7,885 nucleotides of DNA from Caldifarciminota bacterium 4484_18 (GCA_002256535.1 NMUJ01000073.1:1-7885), one strand, 5' to 3'; shown: positions 1 through 6,689, counted from the stretch's first letter. Made by a program: numbers and translations. The notes: generated by a model from the letters alone, not told the origin.

Positions 1-111
1 TCAGGTGGCGATAGGGTGATCATCACCTCACCCGAAAAGGTCATACCAGCCATCGACGGTAGAGAAGGCACACATATCATTGGTACCGGTGTACACTTAG
101 TGAAACGATGA
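1..111 (+). CDS. C-terminal fragment of an unidentified protein
   Basis: Only the last 36 codons are inside the window, read in frame 1 to a TGA at 109-111. The residues include GDRVIITSPEKVIPAIDG and end GTGVHLVKR, a beta-rich looking tail with no transmembrane stretch and no cysteines. The stop overlaps the next start as ATGA, so it is almost certainly the upstream member of the CxxC peptide/polyferredoxin operon. I do not recognise the family from this fragment. A small beta-barrel domain is possible but unproven. Confidence 0.6.
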   Translation, partial: SGGDRVIITSPEKVIPAIDGREGTHIIGTGVHLVKR

Positions 112-254
112 CACCCCGTAGGTGGCTCATATTTATCACAATATTAGGGTTCTCACTGTTATTGTTGTGGTTTGGCCTATGTCAGACAAGAGATTGGCAA
201 GAAATTGAGCACTATAGTTCGGTGTTATGTCTCTCCTGTATAGGGATTGAATGA
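108..254 (+). CDS. small membrane-anchored CxxC protein (CD1871A-like)
   Basis: A 48-residue protein whose start and stop both sit in ATGA overlaps with its neighbours, which is strong evidence that it is a real gene despite its size. Residues 1-5 are basic (MTPRR), about 7-24 form one hydrophobic helix (WLIFITILGFSLLLLWFG), and the end reads VLCLSCIGIE, a CxxC followed by IGIE. This matches my memory of the short family called CD1871A CXXC motif-containing protein: one N-terminal helix, a terminal CxxCIG motif, and a gene next to a NapH-like 4Fe-4S protein. A likely role is a membrane-tethered thiol or metal-binding partner of the downstream polyferredoxin; that role is inferred. There is an extra cysteine at residue 25 just after the helix. 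No clear Shine-Dalgarno site is seen, so translation is probably coupled. Confidence 0.72.
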   Translation: MTPRRWLIFITILGFSLLLLWFGLCQTRDWQEIEHYSSVLCLSCIGIE

Positions 255-1024
255 ACCGCTACATATGGTATGTAGTGTCTTTCTTGATCATAAACAGTAA
301 TTACACATCTCTACTTTACTCTGGACGCTGGAAGAGGTTACCCATCCCTATATTACATTGTCACAGTTGTCCATTGTCGAGGTTCGGCTGTCCGATTGGT
401 AACCTACAGCATTTTATGGTGTTGAGGCAGTTCCCATACCTTATCGTGGGGTATTTTGGTGTACTTGGGTTGATACTCGGTAGGTGGTTCTGTGGCCACC
501 TGTGTTTGTTTGGCCTACTACAGGAATGGCTGGGCAAGCTCGTACATCATAGACGTAAGGTATCAACTCGATGGTCCCATGTCAAATTAATCTCATTAAT
601 CTTCGTAATTCTAACCCCCATATTCACACATGAGGTATGGTTCTGCAAGCTATGTCCCGAAGGTACACTAACTGCAGGTATACCTCAGGTGATGCTCGAC
701 CATTCCCTACGTATGTTGGTAGGTACACTATTTTGGGTAAAGATAGCATTGCTTGGCCTACTTATGGTGTTGGCGATACCGGTGAAACGTCCCTTTTGCC
801 GATTCATATGTCCGTTGGGTTATATCTGGGGTATATTCAACAGGTTAAGCTTATTAAGGATAAAAATCGACCGTACCCGCTGTACCGAATGTAACCTATG
901 TGAAACCGTATGTCCGATGGGACTCAGGGTGTATGAGGATACCAATGCAGTAGATTGTATTAAATGTGGCAAATGCATAAGGGCATGTCCAAACAATGCA
1001 CTCACGATGGAATTTATGACCTGA
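251..1024 (+). CDS. NapH/MauN-like membrane polyferredoxin
   Basis: A 257-residue integral membrane iron-sulfur protein that appears full length. Hydrophobic segments lie near residues 5-17, 62-78, 111-125, and 158-177. Cysteine motifs in order are CHSCPLSRFGCPIG (37-50), FCGHLCLFGLLQ (80-91), FCKLCPEG (131-138) and FCRFICPLG (182-190), as in NapH/MauN/CcoG-type proteins. Two classical 4Fe-4S motifs follow: CTECNLCETVCP (211-222) and CIKCGKCIRACP (236-247). The family passes electrons across or along the membrane; the partner here is unknown, and no nap or mau genes are visible. The usual CGxxCPFG proline is leucine (residue 86). The start overlaps the stop of the CxxC peptide gene, suggesting coupled translation and a joint role. 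The 3' end overlaps recJ on the other strand by 11 bp. Confidence 0.88.
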   Translation: MNRYIWYVVSFLIINSNYTSLLYSGRWKRLPIPILHCHSCPLSRFGCPIGNLQHFMVLRQFPYLIVGYFGVLGLILGRWFCGHLCLFGLLQEWLGKLVHHRRKVSTRWSHVKLISLIFVILTPIFTHEVWFCKLCPEGTLTAGIPQVMLDHSLRMLVGTLFWVKIALLGLLMVLAIPVKRPFCRFICPLGYIWGIFNRLSLLRIKIDRTRCTECNLCETVCPMGLRVYEDTNAVDCIKCGKCIRACPNNALTMEFMT

Positions 1025-2462
1025 TATCACCGTAATCCCTTATATCTTCGACAACAAGTGTAACTTCTGGTTTACCATAATATTTGTCAATCGTCGGCAT
1101 AAAGAGTAGATCCACCATACTACCTGTACGAATCTCTACACCCAACGTTGAATAGTTAAATGCTATCGCTTCACGTACGACATTACCTGCACGTACTTTG
1201 AACCTCAGATGTCCATTACCTACCTTCATCGGAACACCTACCACCTGCACACCCGTCACTAAGAATAGCGGTTCTTCGTTGTCCACACCAAACGGGCCAA
1301 TTTTTTCCAAATCGTTTACAAGCTTCTCATCCACTTCATGGAGTTCAACAACTGCATCTATGAATTTCTCGGGTTTGAGATCCTCCCAAGTTAGTTCACT
1401 ATCGACGAGCTTCAGGAAGCTCTCCCTGAACGTATCCACCGCATCACGTGGTATCACAAACCCTGCCGCTAACTTGTGGCCACCAAACGTCACAAAGTAC
1501 TCACGTAGCCGAAGGTTAAATACTGGTACACTGCGAGCCGACCCTTTACCGATTTCGTCCTCCAATGCGATAAAAATTACCGGCCTATAATAGCGATCGA
1601 CATCCATACCGAGTTTCAACATCTCAGCTTCAGCTTCATTTATTATCTGTTCCTGTAACTTCATACGTTCACGGTTGAGTACCTCCATACGTTCGGCTAT
1701 CTCCTTAGCGGTGGTTTCACGCTGTGTAACGAGTAGGTTAACCGCATCACCCGCTGTCTTCATACGTCCTTGTGCATTGATACGTGGCCCCAGTATGAAG
1801 CCCAAATGATAAGGTGTAAGCCTATGCCCCTTTAATCCCGTGATATCAAGTAGCGCCTTTATTCCGACGTTACGTGTACGCTCCATGACAAGTAGACCAA
1901 ACTTCGTAAAGATACGGTTCTCACCTGTGAGTGGTGTAACATCTGCCACAGTGGATAGTGCAACAAGATCAAGATACCAATACAGGGTACGTCTTAGCTG
2001 TTTTATTTGATCGGCTGCACTTATGCCACAATCCACGGTTATCAATAACTTCACGTTATGTGTAAACGCAAACTCCACACCCTTATCGCTTAACCCATAT
2101 CCTTCCTTCAATCTATGTGGTATATAGCATATGACTTTTTTTGCCCCCAACTCCTTGAAAATACGGTATAGTAAAGCCACCGCTGTCACACCATCTGCAT
2201 CATAATCCCCATAGATAAGTATGGGTTCATCACCTTCTATAGCCTTCAATATGCGGTTGACGGCTACATCCATGTCACGAAACTCAAACGGCGAATATAG
2301 GTCGTCAATACTTGGGTTGATAAACTTGCGTGCAACCGCTGGCTCCCTGTAACCACGTCGTACAAGTAACGAAGCCACAGCATGTGATACACCCAATGTC
2401 TCAACCAACCGATTTACATCGGTTGCATGTACATGCTCGGGATATATCCACTTGTATTTCAT
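1014..2462 (-). CDS. recJ: RecJ-type single-strand exonuclease lacking the DHH motif
   Basis: One open frame of 482 residues; RecJ is usually about 560-590. RecJ is a 5'-3' single-strand DNA exonuclease of recombination and mismatch repair. Recognisable parts are IYGDYDADG (83-91, motif I), ITVDCGIS (141-148), LSTVADVTPLTGENR (169-183), GPRINAQGR (225-233), KGSARS (306-311), FGGHKLAAG (326-334) and an OB-like C-terminal domain from about 365. Three blocks seem missing, all in frame: about 65 residues near 157/158 (about 1982-1995), including the DHH motif; about 27 near 290/291 (about 1590-1597), where the family has a GWHxGVIGIVASR-type motif; and 6-7 near 317/318 (about 1508-1516). Without DHH the product should not be catalytically active. 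Start is ATG with no Shine-Dalgarno site. Family identity is certain; whether the lesions are real is not. Confidence 0.85.
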   Translation of the reverse strand: MKYKWIYPEHVHATDVNRLVETLGVSHAVASLLVRRGYREPAVARKFINPSIDDLYSPFEFRDMDVAVNRILKAIEGDEPILIYGDYDADGVTAVALLYRIFKELGAKKVICYIPHRLKEGYGLSDKGVEFAFTHNVKLLITVDCGISAADQIKQLRRTLYWYLDLVALSTVADVTPLTGENRIFTKFGLLVMERTRNVGIKALLDITGLKGHRLTPYHLGFILGPRINAQGRMKTAGDAVNLLVTQRETTAKEIAERMEVLNRERMKLQEQIINEAEAEMLKLGMDVDRYYRPVIFIALEDEIGKGSARSVPVFNLRLREYFVTFGGHKLAAGFVIPRDAVDTFRESFLKLVDSELTWEDLKPEKFIDAVVELHEVDEKLVNDLEKIGPFGVDNEEPLFLVTGVQVVGVPMKVGNGHLRFKVRAGNVVREAIAFNYSTLGVEIRTGSMVDLLFMPTIDKYYGKPEVTLVVEDIRDYGDIRS

Positions 2463-2469
2463 TTATTTA

Positions 2470-2496
2470 AAAGTAAAGTATCCCATCGTTTAGCAA
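2470..2496 (-). promoter_or_regulatory. candidate recJ promoter, very close to ATG
   Basis: On the minus strand TTGCTA (2496-2491) and TACTTT (2475-2470) are separated by 15 bp, and TACTTT lies only 7 nt before the recJ ATG at 2462. There is no Shine-Dalgarno site, so transcription would start at or next to the start codon (leaderless). The 15-bp spacing is short for sigma70, so the -35 match is tentative. It is back to back with the glmL promoter. Confidence 0.4.
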
Positions 2497-2521
2497 TGGG
2501 GTTGACCTAATGGTTAGCAAT
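2490..2521. repeat. direct repeat TTAGCAAT, 24-bp period
   Basis: TTAGCAAT occurs at 2490-2497 and again at 2514-2521, inside the recJ/glmL divergent promoter region and flanking the putative glmL -35 element. Two same-face sites about two helical turns apart could be an operator serving both promoters. It could equally be chance in A+T-rich DNA. Confidence 0.3.
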
Positions 2522-2528
2522 TTATTTT
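2502..2528 (+). promoter_or_regulatory. candidate glmL promoter, leaderless type
   Basis: TTGACC (2502-2507), a 15-bp spacer, then TATTTT (2523-2528), 8 nt before the ATG at 2537. The leader is A+T-rich with no Shine-Dalgarno site, so a leaderless or nearly leaderless transcript is expected. Other -10 choices further right (TTTATA, TATATT) would fall even closer to the ATG. Confidence 0.42.
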
Positions 2529-2536
2529 TATATTAA

Positions 2537-4042
2537 ATGTCACAAGATAAAGATTACAAAGCTATCCTTGCTACTGATTGTGGTAGCACTACCCACCGTT
2601 GAGGCACCCTTTGAAGACGTAACCCGTGGTGTCCTTAACGCAGTACGTGAAGTTGAGGAGCTATCCAACCGCGAAATCCTCGAGGGTGAAAAGATCGTCA
2701 AACCCGCACTCAACGAACGTAAGGGGGTAGACACCTACGTATCAACTTCGAGTGCAGGTGGTGGCCTACAGATGCTGGTTGTTGGGGTTACCGCATGAAA
2801 AGATACAGTTGATAAGGCACCTACGACCCGACATGATCTTACTCTCAGGTGGTGTTGATGGTGGTACGATCACCCACGTGGTACAGATGGCACAGATCAT
2901 AGCAGCTGCGGATCCAAAGCCAAGGTTTGGCCTCACCTATAAGTTACCGATAATATACGCAGGTAATAAAGATGCACGTGAAGAGGTTAAGAAGATATTA
3001 GGTGATAAGTTTGACTTACATATCGTCGAAAATATACGACCACGGTTGGAGGAAGAGAATCTCATCCCCGCACGTAATAAGATACATGAGCTGTTCATGG
3101 AACACGTGATGTCTCAGGCACCTGGATACCGTAAGTTGATGGATTGGGTTGACGCCCCCATAATGCCAACCCCGGGTGCGGTGGGACTACTCGTGCATCA
3201 TGTAGCTAAGCAGCGTGGTATCGATGTCATAGGTGTAGATATTGGTGGTGCAACCACCGATATATTCTCTGTGTTCAAAGGTACTTTCAACCGCACCGTA
3301 AGTGCGAACCTCGGTATGAGTTACTCAATCTCCAACGTACTTGTAGAAGCAGGGTTAGCCAACATCAAACGTTGGCTACCATTTGATATTGATGATGCCG
3401 ATCTACGTAACCGCATAAAGAATAAGATGATACGCCCGACAACAATACCTCAAACAATAGATGAGCTTAAGATCGAGCAAGCCATCGCTCGTGAAGCACT
3501 GCGGTTGGCGTTCCTGCACCACAAGACGATGGCAGTTGAGCTCAAAGGTGTACAACGGCAACGTACTATATCGGATGTATTCATACAGGAGGCGGCTAAA
3601 TCGCTTATCGACATGATGTCGTTAGCACTCATAATAGGGTCAGGTGGTGTACTATCGCATGCACCACGTCGAGTACAGGCAGCAATGATGTTGTTGGATG
3701 CGTTCCAACCTGAAGGTGTCACCCAACTCACTGTCGATAGCATATTCATGATGCCACACCTGGGCGTACTTACCACGGTATCAAACCGTTACCGTGAAAT
3801 TTGGTGATATCAAACGTATACCGCTGGAGGAAGGTCAAAAGGTAAAAGTACGCATTATACCAGGTCGTAAGTTCGATGTCGGTAATGGACGCGGCCGTGA
3901 GCTCGTTACAGAGGTTGAGGGTGGTGTGGTTGGGTTACTCATTGATGCACGTGGCCGTCCACTGAAGCTACCCGAGGATGACGCCAAACGTAAAGAAACA
4001 TTAGTTAAATGGTTTGAATCCGTAGATATGTACCCTAAGTGA
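2537..4042 (+). pseudogene. glmL: glutamate mutase L (GlmL/MutL) family, three internal deletions
   Basis: GlmL/MutL proteins are ASKHA-fold ATPases associated with the adenosylcobalamin glutamate mutase system, thought to be accessory or reactivating factors. The gene is split over four frames. Part 1 (2537-about 2590) encodes MSQDKDYKAILATDCGSTT, the phosphate-1 loop. Part 2 (about 2592-2790) holds VEAPFEDVTRGVLNAVREVE and STSSAGGGLQM. Part 3 (about 2788-3780) has LRPDMILLSGGVDGG, VIGVDIGGATTD and GSGGVLSHAPRR (nucleotide-binding motifs). Part 4 (about 3782-4042) is the C-terminal beta domain ending RGRPLKLPEDD and MYPK. From memory of the family, about 20, 35 and 50 residues are missing at the three junctions. 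Each junction shifts the frame in the same direction, so the whole span (1506 nt) is again a multiple of three. Apart from the junctions I see no stops or decay. This is not the mismatch-repair MutL. Family call is strong; true pseudogene versus assembly error is open. Confidence 0.85.
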
Positions 4043-4043
4043 G

Positions 4044-5159
4044 ATGGCACACGCATATACGCCTGGATTACAAGTATCTGAACGTACAGTCGTACGTAAG
4101 GAGCGGCGACTACCACTTAAGGGTGAGGTGCTCATAAAAGAGGGTGACACAGTAGAAGCTGAACAGATCATCGCACGTGCGTACTTACCGGGTGATGTGG
4201 AACTACTGAATATCGCTGGACAGCTTGGTGTATCAGGTGACGAGATCAAACCCTACCTCAAGAAGAAGGAAGGTGACGAAGTTAAAAAAGGTGAAATCAT
4301 TGCCGAAAGTAAAGGCCTGTTTGGTATGTTCAAGACACAGGTTAAGTCGCCTATCGATGGTGTCATAGAATCCATTTCATTCGTCACGGGACAGGCGATA
4401 CTACGACATCCGCCACAGGAAGTGAGTATCAAAGCTTACATCAACGGTACCGTAGAGAAGGTCATACCTGAAGAAGGTGCTATCATACGTACTGTGGCCA
4501 CATTTATCCAGGGTATTTTCGGTATAGGGGGTGAAGGGTATGGCGAAATACTTCCAGTATGTTCGTCACCCGATGAGACACTAACCCCCGAACTTATACC
4601 CGAAACCGCTAAAGGTAAAGTAATAGTGGGTGGCTCGTTTGTCACATATGAAGCACTACAACGTGCGGTAGAGGTAGGTGCCACCGGTGTTGTTGTGGGT
4701 GGTATAGATGCTGATGATTTGCGTCGCTTCTTGGGTTACGACATAGGGGTAGCAATCACAGGTACTGAAAAGAAAGGTATCACCCTCATTGTAACTGAAG
4801 GGTTTGGCCGTATGAATATGGCGAAGAAGACGTTTGAGTTGCTCACAAAATATGCAGGTAGAAGGGCATCAATAAATGGTGCCACCCAGATACGGGCTGG
4901 TGTTATGCGACCCGAGGTTATCATCACGCAGGAGGGTGAAGCTGAAGAACCCCATAAGGGATGGGAAACCGGGTTGGAGGTTGGTCATCTCGTTCGTATC
5001 ATACGTGAACCTTATTTCGGTCAAATAGGTAGGGTGGTAGAATTGCCACCGCCACTCGAACAGATCGAGACCGAAGCCCACGTACGTATTCTGAAGGTGA
5101 AGCTGGACGATAAGGTGGTCACCATTCCGCGGGCTAATGTCGAGATAATTCAGGGATGA
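4044..5159 (+). CDS. barrel-sandwich (lipoyl-like) and KOW domain protein paired with GlmL
   Basis: A 371-residue soluble protein that appears intact, starting one base after the glmL stop. Residues about 20-115 contain two barrel-sandwich half-motifs (GEVLIKEGDTVEAEQIIAR; KEGDEVKKGEIIAE followed by VKSPIDGVIESI) as in biotinyl/lipoyl-type domains, but without the modified lysine in its usual MKM or DKA setting. A further such stretch (AYINGTVEKVIPEEGAIIRT) follows. The middle, about 160-300, is an alpha/beta region with GKVIVGGSFVT, GATGVVVGGIDADD, ITLIVTEGFGRM and NGATQIRAGVMRPEVI. The C-terminus, about 311-371, holds a KOW-like motif (LVRIIREPYFGQIGRVVEL) ending in IPRANVEIIQG. I recall the same protein next to glmL-type genes in candidate-phylum genomes, where it has no assigned function. 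Its stop codon forms part of the ogt hairpin. Cytosolic, no signal peptide. Confidence 0.8.
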   Translation: MAHAYTPGLQVSERTVVRKERRLPLKGEVLIKEGDTVEAEQIIARAYLPGDVELLNIAGQLGVSGDEIKPYLKKKEGDEVKKGEIIAESKGLFGMFKTQVKSPIDGVIESISFVTGQAILRHPPQEVSIKAYINGTVEKVIPEEGAIIRTVATFIQGIFGIGGEGYGEILPVCSSPDETLTPELIPETAKGKVIVGGSFVTYEALQRAVEVGATGVVVGGIDADDLRRFLGYDIGVAITGTEKKGITLIVTEGFGRMNMAKKTFELLTKYAGRRASINGATQIRAGVMRPEVIITQEGEAEEPHKGWETGLEVGHLVRIIREPYFGQIGRVVELPPPLEQIETEAHVRILKVKLDDKVVTIPRANVEIIQG

Positions 5160-5214
5160 CCCTCCTCCGGATTGCATCTTTCAAAGATGGCTCTTTCCGT
5201 GTGGGGGAGGGTTG
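5157..5214 (+). promoter_or_regulatory. RNA hairpin sequestering the ogt ribosome-binding site
   Basis: TGACCCTCCTCC (5157-5168) can pair with GGGGGAGGGTTG (5203-5214) over 12 continuous pairs, including three G-U wobbles. The 3' arm contains the ogt Shine-Dalgarno GGAGG (5206-5210), 9 nt before the ATG at 5220. The 5' arm begins with the stop codon of the upstream gene (5157-5159), so a terminating ribosome would sit on it. The loop holds a second small inverted repeat, CATCTTTCAAAGATG (5174-5188). There is no T-run after the 3' arm, which argues against an intrinsic terminator. Best reading: translational coupling or a regulated RBS switch. Confidence 0.6.
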
Positions 5215-5219
5215 TTAAC

Positions 5220-5675
5220 ATGGAAACCTGTATACACACTCCCATAGGGTGGTTACTTATAGATTATGAGGATGAAGTTATTGAACGCATAAGGTTTAGC
5301 GATACCCCAGCAGATTGTGTAGAAGCCAATACTAAGGTTATCCACGAGTTACGTGCGTACTTTATGGGTAAGTTGACACAGTTTACGGTGAAACCCAAAC
5401 TTCCCACCAACTCATTGCATAAAAAGGTGTATGAGGTGTTGTTACACATACCGTATGGCAAAACGTGCTCATATTCGGAAGTGGCACAACTTGTTGGTAG
5501 CACACCACGTGGGGTTGCACGTATAATTGCATGTAATCCCATACCCATAATTATACCATGTCATCGTGTGATATACAAAACAGGTGATATTGGTGGTTAC
5601 TCAGGTGGTGTTTGGCGTAAACGGTTTCTGTTGGAACTGGAAAGTACTACACTTAACCTACCGTATAGGAGGTGA
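5220..5675 (+). CDS. ogt: methylated-DNA--protein-cysteine methyltransferase
   Basis: A 151-residue suicide repair enzyme that moves an alkyl group from O6-alkylguanine in DNA to its own cysteine. The acceptor is Cys114 in PIIIPCHRVIY (109-119). By offset from the human enzyme, Asn106 matches the hinge asparagine, Arg97 the arginine finger and Tyr85 the helix-turn-helix tyrosine. The loop between Tyr85 and Arg97 is about two residues shorter than usual. GGYSGGVWRKRFLLELE (125-141) is the usual C-terminal block. Residues 1-60 form the N-terminal ribonuclease H-like domain (HTPIGWLLIDYEDEVIERI). The ATG at 5220 is chosen because GGAGG lies 9 nt upstream and the homology begins there; an in-frame upstream extension from 5172 falls in the hairpin. 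Length fits the family. It looks intact and functional. Confidence 0.92.
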   Translation: METCIHTPIGWLLIDYEDEVIERIRFSDTPADCVEANTKVIHELRAYFMGKLTQFTVKPKLPTNSLHKKVYEVLLHIPYGKTCSYSEVAQLVGSTPRGVARIIACNPIPIIIPCHRVIYKTGDIGGYSGGVWRKRFLLELESTTLNLPYRR

Positions 5676-5676
5676 C

Positions 5677-5986
5677 ATGCGTGTTTATACAAAAGAGTTT
5701 ACACTCAGTACATCACAACATCAACAACTTATAGACATAACGCAACATTGCGGTAGACTTTTTCAACGCAATCAACCGTGCCATACCGGAACGTGCGGGT
5801 TATCTACACGATAGGATCGATAGCAATGCAGCCGCTCACATAAAATCTGCCATAGTGGGTGCAGGTAAAATAATACCCATAGCTGAGGGTAGGTTGGTAT
5901 TGGGTACCTGGCAAGCCATCATGTTTGTTGAACTCGATGGCCCCCGTGGCCACCGCAGGATAGTCGTACAAGTTATGGGTGAATAA
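5677..5986 (+). pseudogene. yjbQ: YjbQ/UPF0047 family protein with internal deletion
   Basis: Starts one base after ogt with an excellent site, AGGAGGTGA (5667-5675), that overlaps the ogt stop. Part 1 encodes MRVYTKEFTLSTSQHQQLID and ITQH, then at about 5748-5756 the frame changes. Part 2 reads DFFNAINRAIPERAGYLHD, RIDSNAAAHIKSAIVG, GRLVLGTWQAIMFVELDGPR and VVQVMGE to TAA at 5984-5986. The encoded parts total about 101 residues, against about 132-140 for the family. The missing block of about 37 residues should carry the conserved PHTTAAITINE-type motif, which includes presumed site histidine and threonines. E. coli YjbQ has weak thiamine-phosphate synthase activity; the native role is unclear. 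Read literally, translation stops at 5812-5814 after 45 residues. Confidence 0.85.
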
Positions 5987-5989
5987 CTA

Positions 5990-6660
5990 TCAAATATCTC
6001 TGTAGCATCGTAGCTTGACGTGGTTGAGTGCACCATCAACTTTGATCCTAACCTGTGGTGCTGGATGTACAATCTGCGTATCTCCTGTAAGGAAACCCTC
6101 AGTGATCAGTTGTATATCCAATTCAGTAGGTGCCTTTACTAAGTTAGGTTGCTCACTCCACAGTTGATATCCAACAGCTTAGGACTTATATTGCCTAAAT
6201 CCTCAATTGCTAACTTAGCAGCACCTACGTTTAACTCTATGGCTTCCACCGATGCACGTCCTGTACAGCTTATCCTACCCTTTATGGCACCCGTGTTGAG
6301 TTCAAGTCGTGTAATGGTGAGCCCACCCAGATCGATATCAAACCGTGCTGCACCGAGGTTGAGCTCAACCTCCATCACCATGTTAGGTGGTAGGTACACA
6401 TCGAATTCAGGTGTCTCATCCCAATCGATGAACTTCACATCCTTCAACCCTATAAACACCCTATCTGCCTTGAGGGTCAATTTAACCTCCTCTGCAATAT
6501 GTTCAGAACAGTATTTGTGGAACTCTATTTTGCCAGGTGTACCCTTTTTGATGTTCACCTTACCCACAAGTGCTATTTCTACATGTAAGGGTGGTGTTAC
6601 ATTTTTAATCTCCAAAACTTCTGTAGTATCAATCATACCCAATATCAACAGTGCAACCAT
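5990..6660 (-). pseudogene. exported beta-repeat protein (toast-rack/DUF4097-like), frameshifted
   Basis: Begins at ATG 6660 with GGAGG (6666-6670) 5 nt upstream, better than a GTG at 6666 that lies inside that site. The N-terminus MVALLILGMIDTTEV looks like a short or trimmed signal sequence. The body repeats strands of the type found in beta-solenoid adhesin-like or LiaF-like domains: MEVELNLGAARFDIDLGG, ITRLELNTGAIKGRI, EAIELNVGAAKLAIEDLG and LLDINCGVSNLT, with a GA(A/I)K/R turn recurring every 20 or so residues. That frame stops at 6139-6141. The adjacent frame carries on with EQPNLVKAPTELDIQLITEG and VRIKVDGALNHVKLR to TGA at 5992-5990, so the intact gene probably had about 225 or more residues with a lesion near 6141-6165. 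Probably cell surface or periplasmic; function unknown. Confidence 0.65.
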
Positions 6661-6689
6661 CTTCACCTCCAGTTATGTACGGGTTTATA

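Noticed and set aside
1198..1590. 130-residue forward frame within recJ
   Set aside because: Low-complexity serine/threonine-rich translation antisense to clearly conserved RecJ sequence.
3450..3776. 108-residue reverse frame within glmL
   Set aside because: Antisense to well-conserved GlmL motifs, without RBS or recognisable domain.
2537..4042. Programmed ribosomal frameshifting in glmL
   Set aside because: No slippery heptamer or obvious stimulatory structure noticed at the junctions, and frameshifting would not supply the missing residues.
5157..5214. Intrinsic terminator between the KOW gene and ogt
   Set aside because: The stem is strong but the loop is long and no T-run follows; the 3' arm contains the ogt ribosome-binding site.
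5172..5219. Upstream non-ATG start for ogt giving 16 extra residues
   Set aside because: It lies inside the hairpin and before the Shine-Dalgarno site, and family similarity begins at the ATG at 5220.
6666..6666. GTG start for the beta-repeat gene
   Set aside because: The GTG is within the GGAGGTGA ribosome-binding site; ATG at 6660 has the right spacing.
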